Origin: Chloroflexota bacterium
Lineage (GTDB): Bacteria > Chloroflexota > Anaerolineae > Anaerolineales > Anaerolineaceae
Length of the DNA: 33,540 nucleotides
Assembly: GCA_009773005.1 (NCBI GenBank)
Contig: WOUT01000026.1
Location: 1-33,540 of the forward strand
Direction of reading: 5' to 3'
Part shown: positions 30,323 to 33,540 of the stretch, piece after piece
Layout of the letters: each line of letters opens with the position of its first letter
Position numbering within the stretch: position 1 is the first letter of the stretch
The notes under the pieces: generated by a model
Seen by the model: the letters and a program-made list of their open reading frames with translations, nothing else
The model's database searches: none
What the model was told of the DNA's origin: nothing
Made by a program: the position numbers and the translations under genes

Positions 30323-32350
30323 GTGAATCCAATAAGGAAGATATTTTTCGTAACTTTAATCTTCATATTTGTAGTTTCTTGCTCTCCGGTTGCAAATCAG
30401 ATAGTTCTCGATATACCTACTCCTCAGCCAACACCGGTCTCAATTGTAGCTCCAGGTCCAAATTATTTATATACCTACAACGCATATCAAGACGGTTATG
30501 ATGAACGTGTGGCAAATGGATATTTGTTTCTTAAGTCTGGATACAGCTACACATTTGATTATTACGGCATTCTGGAACAAGTAGAGGTTCGCCAGATGTC
30601 GAATGACAAATTAATTGGTTATGCGTTGTTAATAGCAACCTATGACATTGATGGGGCATTCAAAGGTTTAGAACGACCAATTGCATTAATCGATACCAAT
30701 GGTGATGGGTTAGTGAGTATTCAAGAACTGAATCATGCACTTGCCAAACAGCGCGAAGAAGTTAAGGGAATTATTGAATCCCAACCCACACTTATGACAA
30801 GATTTGAAGCAGAAATTTCAACTGCATCAAATTTGATAGACCGTGGCGAAATTGCTAATGCATACCGAACTATCAAACAACTCGATATTGAGCTTACTTA
30901 TGTAGCAAAAACCCTCAATGATGCACAGATTGCAACCAAAAATCAGAAAACAAGGGTTTTTATCATTAGCGCAATTGTCGTTGTTCTCTTGTCTCTCGTT
31001 GTATTCTTGGTATTACGTCGTAGAAAGAGTGGAGAAACCGCTTCTAGGAGCAAATCCAACAAGAAAGTATTACTATGTTTCGATAAAAGCGATCTTTTTA
31101 GAGCCAGTGTTGTGAGAAAAAGTTTAGAAAAAAAAGGAAAAGAAATTGTTGGTTTCTTCAATATTGCAGATTTTGAAGAACTTGAAGGTAGAAGGGATGA
31201 TTCAATCAGTAATTGGATAGATAAGCAAATCGATGATGTTTCTGTAACCGCTGTTCTCGTTGGCAATGAAACGTGCAGTAATAAATGGATTAAATATACG
31301 ATAGAAAAAAGTATCAAGAATGGGAACGGTTTGTTGGGAATCGATATTAGTAAAATCAAGGATGCTGAAGGGAACAAGACTAATCGATGCGGCAAGATCC
31401 CTGAAGGGTACGCATTCTATCTCTGGTTTAAGGATGAAGGGGAGGAGAACCTTGGTACTTGGATTGAGGAAAGTACTCAAGCGCATCCAAAGAAAGTATC
31501 TTCCAGAGCAATTTCAGATCAAAAAGCGAATATTGAAGCAGAATTTCCGCGGGCGGTGACCAGATTTCCTGAAAGCAGGAATACCCATGAAAATCCCCGT
31601 AAAACGACCTGGGTAAGAACAATCACAGGTATCGGAATATTGGCCGTAGCCGCAATTCTTTTATTCGTTGTTTTAGGGAACAGAAAGAATAATATGGAAC
31701 AGGTTCTTGTTGCCAGTTCAACACCTGATTTAATGCAACTTAACACATCCATCGCTGCGCAGACCGAAGCATCGGTTGTTGACCAACAGGGTGACTCCGT
31801 TCCGGCGGAGGTTCAAGCATTGGCAGACCAAGCATTTGCAAACGGTGCGATGATCTATCTTTACGATCAACAGCCCGCAGTTGTACCTTTATCGGAATTG
31901 AATAGCACAACCTTCTCACTGCGTTATATCCTATCCAGAAATGCAAGTCGAATGACCAACATCTTGCTTCTCTGGAAAGGCAATGCCGAAGGTACACGAG
32001 AGTTCATAATTCCTGAGAACGACTATCTCATGCCCCAGACAATCATGTTTGGAGAATACACATTTGGTGATTGGGCACGTGAAACGGGGACGGTAACCTT
32101 TACAACAAAAAGCCGTATGGCTGATACTTCAAATCAGCAAGGAACTGACCCCAATACAGCGGTATTTACAACCTGGATCATTACTTTTGATGGCACGAAC
32201 CCTCTTTACGCCCGCCCGAACCAGAAGGTGGAAAACCCGGTGTACCTAGATGTTATGCTGGTAGTCCCGGAAAAACAAGGAGAAAATCTATTACTGCCGG
32301 ACGATGCAAGGCAACTCAGCAATACCGTGAGATTCGAAATTACGCCATAA
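30323..32350 (+). CDS. Lipoprotein/EF-hand/transmembrane receptor with internal ThsB-like TIR domain
   Basis: A 675-residue protein starting at GTG 30323 (GGGAGGG 7 bases before). In order: lipoprotein signal with lipobox VVSC (Cys20); Pro/Thr-rich linker; an aromatic-rich region (about 45-115); a complete EF-hand loop DTNGDGLVSIQE (124-135); a helical, coiled-coil-like stretch (138-207); transmembrane helix 213-231 followed by RRRK; a TIR-like domain of the MTH538/ThsB type (about 248-345, with KVLLCFDKSDLFRASVVR, GFFNIADFEE, WIDKQIDDVSVTAVLVG and NGLLGIDISKIKD); a linker; transmembrane helix 433-452; and a beta-rich C-terminal region (about 500-675) I do not recognise. The arginine-rich cap after the first helix puts the TIR domain in the cytoplasm and both ends outside. 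ThsB makes a cyclic ADP-ribose-type signal in Thoeris phage defence. Here the usual Glu of the W-V-x-Y-E motif is Thr326 (KWIKYTIEKS). Whether this is an enzyme, an adaptor or a sensor is open. Confidence 0.85.
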   Translation: MNPIRKIFFVTLIFIFVVSCSPVANQIVLDIPTPQPTPVSIVAPGPNYLYTYNAYQDGYDERVANGYLFLKSGYSYTFDYYGILEQVEVRQMSNDKLIGYALLIATYDIDGAFKGLERPIALIDTNGDGLVSIQELNHALAKQREEVKGIIESQPTLMTRFEAEISTASNLIDRGEIANAYRTIKQLDIELTYVAKTLNDAQIATKNQKTRVFIISAIVVVLLSLVVFLVLRRRKSGETASRSKSNKKVLLCFDKSDLFRASVVRKSLEKKGKEIVGFFNIADFEELEGRRDDSISNWIDKQIDDVSVTAVLVGNETCSNKWIKYTIEKSIKNGNGLLGIDISKIKDAEGNKTNRCGKIPEGYAFYLWFKDEGEENLGTWIEESTQAHPKKVSSRAISDQKANIEAEFPRAVTRFPESRNTHENPRKTTWVRTITGIGILAVAAILLFVVLGNRKNNMEQVLVASSTPDLMQLNTSIAAQTEASVVDQQGDSVPAEVQALADQAFANGAMIYLYDQQPAVVPLSELNSTTFSLRYILSRNASRMTNILLLWKGNAEGTREFIIPENDYLMPQTIMFGEYTFGDWARETGTVTFTTKSRMADTSNQQGTDPNTAVFTTWIITFDGTNPLYARPNQKVENPVYLDVMLVVPEKQGENLLLPDDARQLSNTVRFEITP

Positions 32351-32452
32351 AAGTGATAAGTAAAGAAAACATAATTAAACAGCTAATATGTTATTGAACA
32401 GTGATTACTTCTGTTAATACTCAAAAATATTATTGATCAAAGGAGTGATGCC

Positions 32453-33037
32453 ATGGTAAATGATGTTTTATTCAAGGTTGGACTTTTGCAGGCAATCATT
32501 TTTGTGCCTGCGCTGGTAGGATTGGTCATCGGGATCATCGCTCTGATAAAGATATCGAGGTACCGGAAAAAGCATAAGGAGTCCGTTCAGGCGATTGAGG
32601 TGCAAGTAGATCAGGTTGACACTCTGGCACTTAGCGTCCCCTGGCTAAATAATGGCTTTGTGTCAGGTCTGTTTATGGGAGTCACAATTGGCGGTGGTTT
32701 TTGTGCCCCTTATCTGGTGGTCTATATTATGAGATTTTTATCTTTGGTCAGTGCCAACGCTGGGACAACATTTAATTGCATTAGTTTCATCCTTGGCATT
32801 GGCTTGGCCTTTTTATTTGGCCGCATGACAAAAAAGGCAATCATAAGAATTGGCTTGAATACAATTGGTTTTACTGGTAATGGGGTGGGTCGGATATTGC
32901 TGGCAATTCTTGGTGTGGTCGTCGGATTTATGACCGGTCTAGTTTGTTTGGCAATGGTACTGGTTCCTTTTGTTATCATAAAATTACTGCTAGTGTTTAA
33001 CCCTTATCATCCCCAAATATATTTTCAAAGTGGATGA
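32453..33037 (+). CDS. Four-helix membrane protein of unknown function
   Basis: A 194-residue protein I do not recognise. It has hydrophobic helices at about 11-32, 68-93, 107-123 and 147-180; the last may be two short helices. A basic loop, ISRYRKKHKE, after the first helix implies that this loop is cytoplasmic. Glycines and small residues are frequent in helices 2-4 (GLFMGVTIGGGF, ILAILGVVVGFMTGL), allowing close packing. There is no signal peptide, catalytic motif or named domain. AGGAG lies 7 bases before ATG 32453. It follows the TIR-lipoprotein by 102 bp and precedes another lipoprotein by 24 bp, so it may belong to the same membrane system as a partner or pore; that is inferred from position. 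Confidence 0.75.
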   Translation: MVNDVLFKVGLLQAIIFVPALVGLVIGIIALIKISRYRKKHKESVQAIEVQVDQVDTLALSVPWLNNGFVSGLFMGVTIGGGFCAPYLVVYIMRFLSLVSANAGTTFNCISFILGIGLAFLFGRMTKKAIIRIGLNTIGFTGNGVGRILLAILGVVVGFMTGLVCLAMVLVPFVIIKLLLVFNPYHPQIYFQSG

Positions 33038-33061
33038 TTGAACTCTTGTAAGGAGAAAAAC

Positions 33062-33540
33062 ATGGATCGCAAATACTTATTTTTCATAACACTGGTCGTT
33101 ATGTGCATCGTGATTTCCGGGTGTGGACCTTCGGCGGATCAGACGGCTACTATGACCGCAGCCGTGTGGTCTCCTTCTCCCAAACTAACCCTTGTCCCAC
33201 CCACTGCCACAAACACCTTAATTCCACCGACTGCCACTCCCATCCCCCCAACGCCAACACAGGAGAATTCGGGTACACTCATTTCCCTCGTCAAGATCGT
33301 TAACCATGAAAGTATGCCACCTAACGGCCAACAACTTTGGCTTGAATTCGCTATTAACCCTGGGGATATTTTACCGGGATCGCAGGTCGAGGCATTTCTA
33401 AACAATGGCACTCTGGAATTGGTCCTGCCAGGTGGTGAGAAAAAAACTTTGACACTTGTGCCTCATTCCCCCACCGATGATGAACTTTCAACAGATATTT
33501 GGTTACCAGAAGGTACCGGCATACGATGGTCACGTCCACC
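33062..33540 (+). CDS. Lipoprotein with Pro/Thr-rich linker, cut by window end
   Basis: Open frame of 159 codons running off the window. A signal with lipobox ISGC (Cys21) is followed by a Thr/Pro-rich linker (about 40-66, with PPTAT repeats) and a start of a beta-rich domain (ISLVKIVNHESMPPNGQQLW...). AGGAG at 33051-33055 lies 6 bases before ATG 33062. It starts 24 bp after the membrane-protein gene and is probably co-transcribed. The linker style matches the first lipoprotein in the operon (PTPQPTP), so both are likely displayed on the outer face of the cell membrane. The domain cannot be named from this fragment. Confidence 0.82.
   Translation, partial: MDRKYLFFITLVVMCIVISGCGPSADQTATMTAAVWSPSPKLTLVPPTATNTLIPPTATPIPPTPTQENSGTLISLVKIVNHESMPPNGQQLWLEFAINPGDILPGSQVEAFLNNGTLELVLPGGEKKTLTLVPHSPTDDELSTDIWLPEGTGIRWSRP

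Overview
This window looks like chromosomal DNA of a bacterium of the Chloroflexota, most likely class Anaerolineae. That is an inference from gene content: a cyclic-2,3-diphosphoglycerate-synthetase-like GTPase, a CpXC-domain protein, a toast_rack lipoprotein beside a polymer-forming cytoskeletal protein, a YvcK with two N-terminal membrane segments, and lipoproteins with Pro/Thr-rich linkers. Base composition is moderate. I see no tRNA, rRNA, insertion sequence, phage gene or CRISPR array.

Layout. 1-3629 (+): 3'-part of a PLP-dependent threonine/serine dehydratase, then a secreted, membrane-anchored GH3-family protein. 3632-5405: a tail-anchored Ser/Thr kinase (-) divergent from an FHA + winged-helix regulator (+). 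5438-9802 (-): class III aminotransferase, GAF-PAS histidine kinase and CpXC protein. 9803-10093: divergent control region with short repeats. 10094-13848 (+): yvcK, gap and pgk, with a perfect operator-like palindrome before gap and a hairpin before pgk. 13893-14324: a haem-binding-domain pseudogene broken by two in-frame stops. 14474-19960 (+): rpsT, argS, the cPGS-like GTPase, obg and nadD, mostly housekeeping.

19980-26768 (-): a C45-family NTN hydrolase; an envelope operon of ECF sigma factor, zinc-finger anti-sigma factor, bactofilin-like membrane protein and toast_rack lipoprotein with overlapping genes; a deoxynucleoside kinase; and a secreted 5'-nucleotidase. 26769-27195: divergent control region with three 24-25 bp tandem repeats and a structured deaD leader that carries an intrinsic terminator before the start codon. 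27196-29107 (+): DEAD-box RNA helicase and a YwbE-like small protein. 29174-30028 (-): DegV protein.

30323-33540 (+) is the most unusual part. A lipoprotein carries an external EF-hand loop, a transmembrane helix, a cytoplasmic ThsB-like (MTH538/DUF1863) TIR domain, a second transmembrane helix and a C-terminal ectodomain. It is followed by a four-helix membrane protein and a second lipoprotein that runs off the window. It resembles a membrane receptor built around a Thoeris-type TIR domain. That function is an inference; the domain order is read directly from the sequence.
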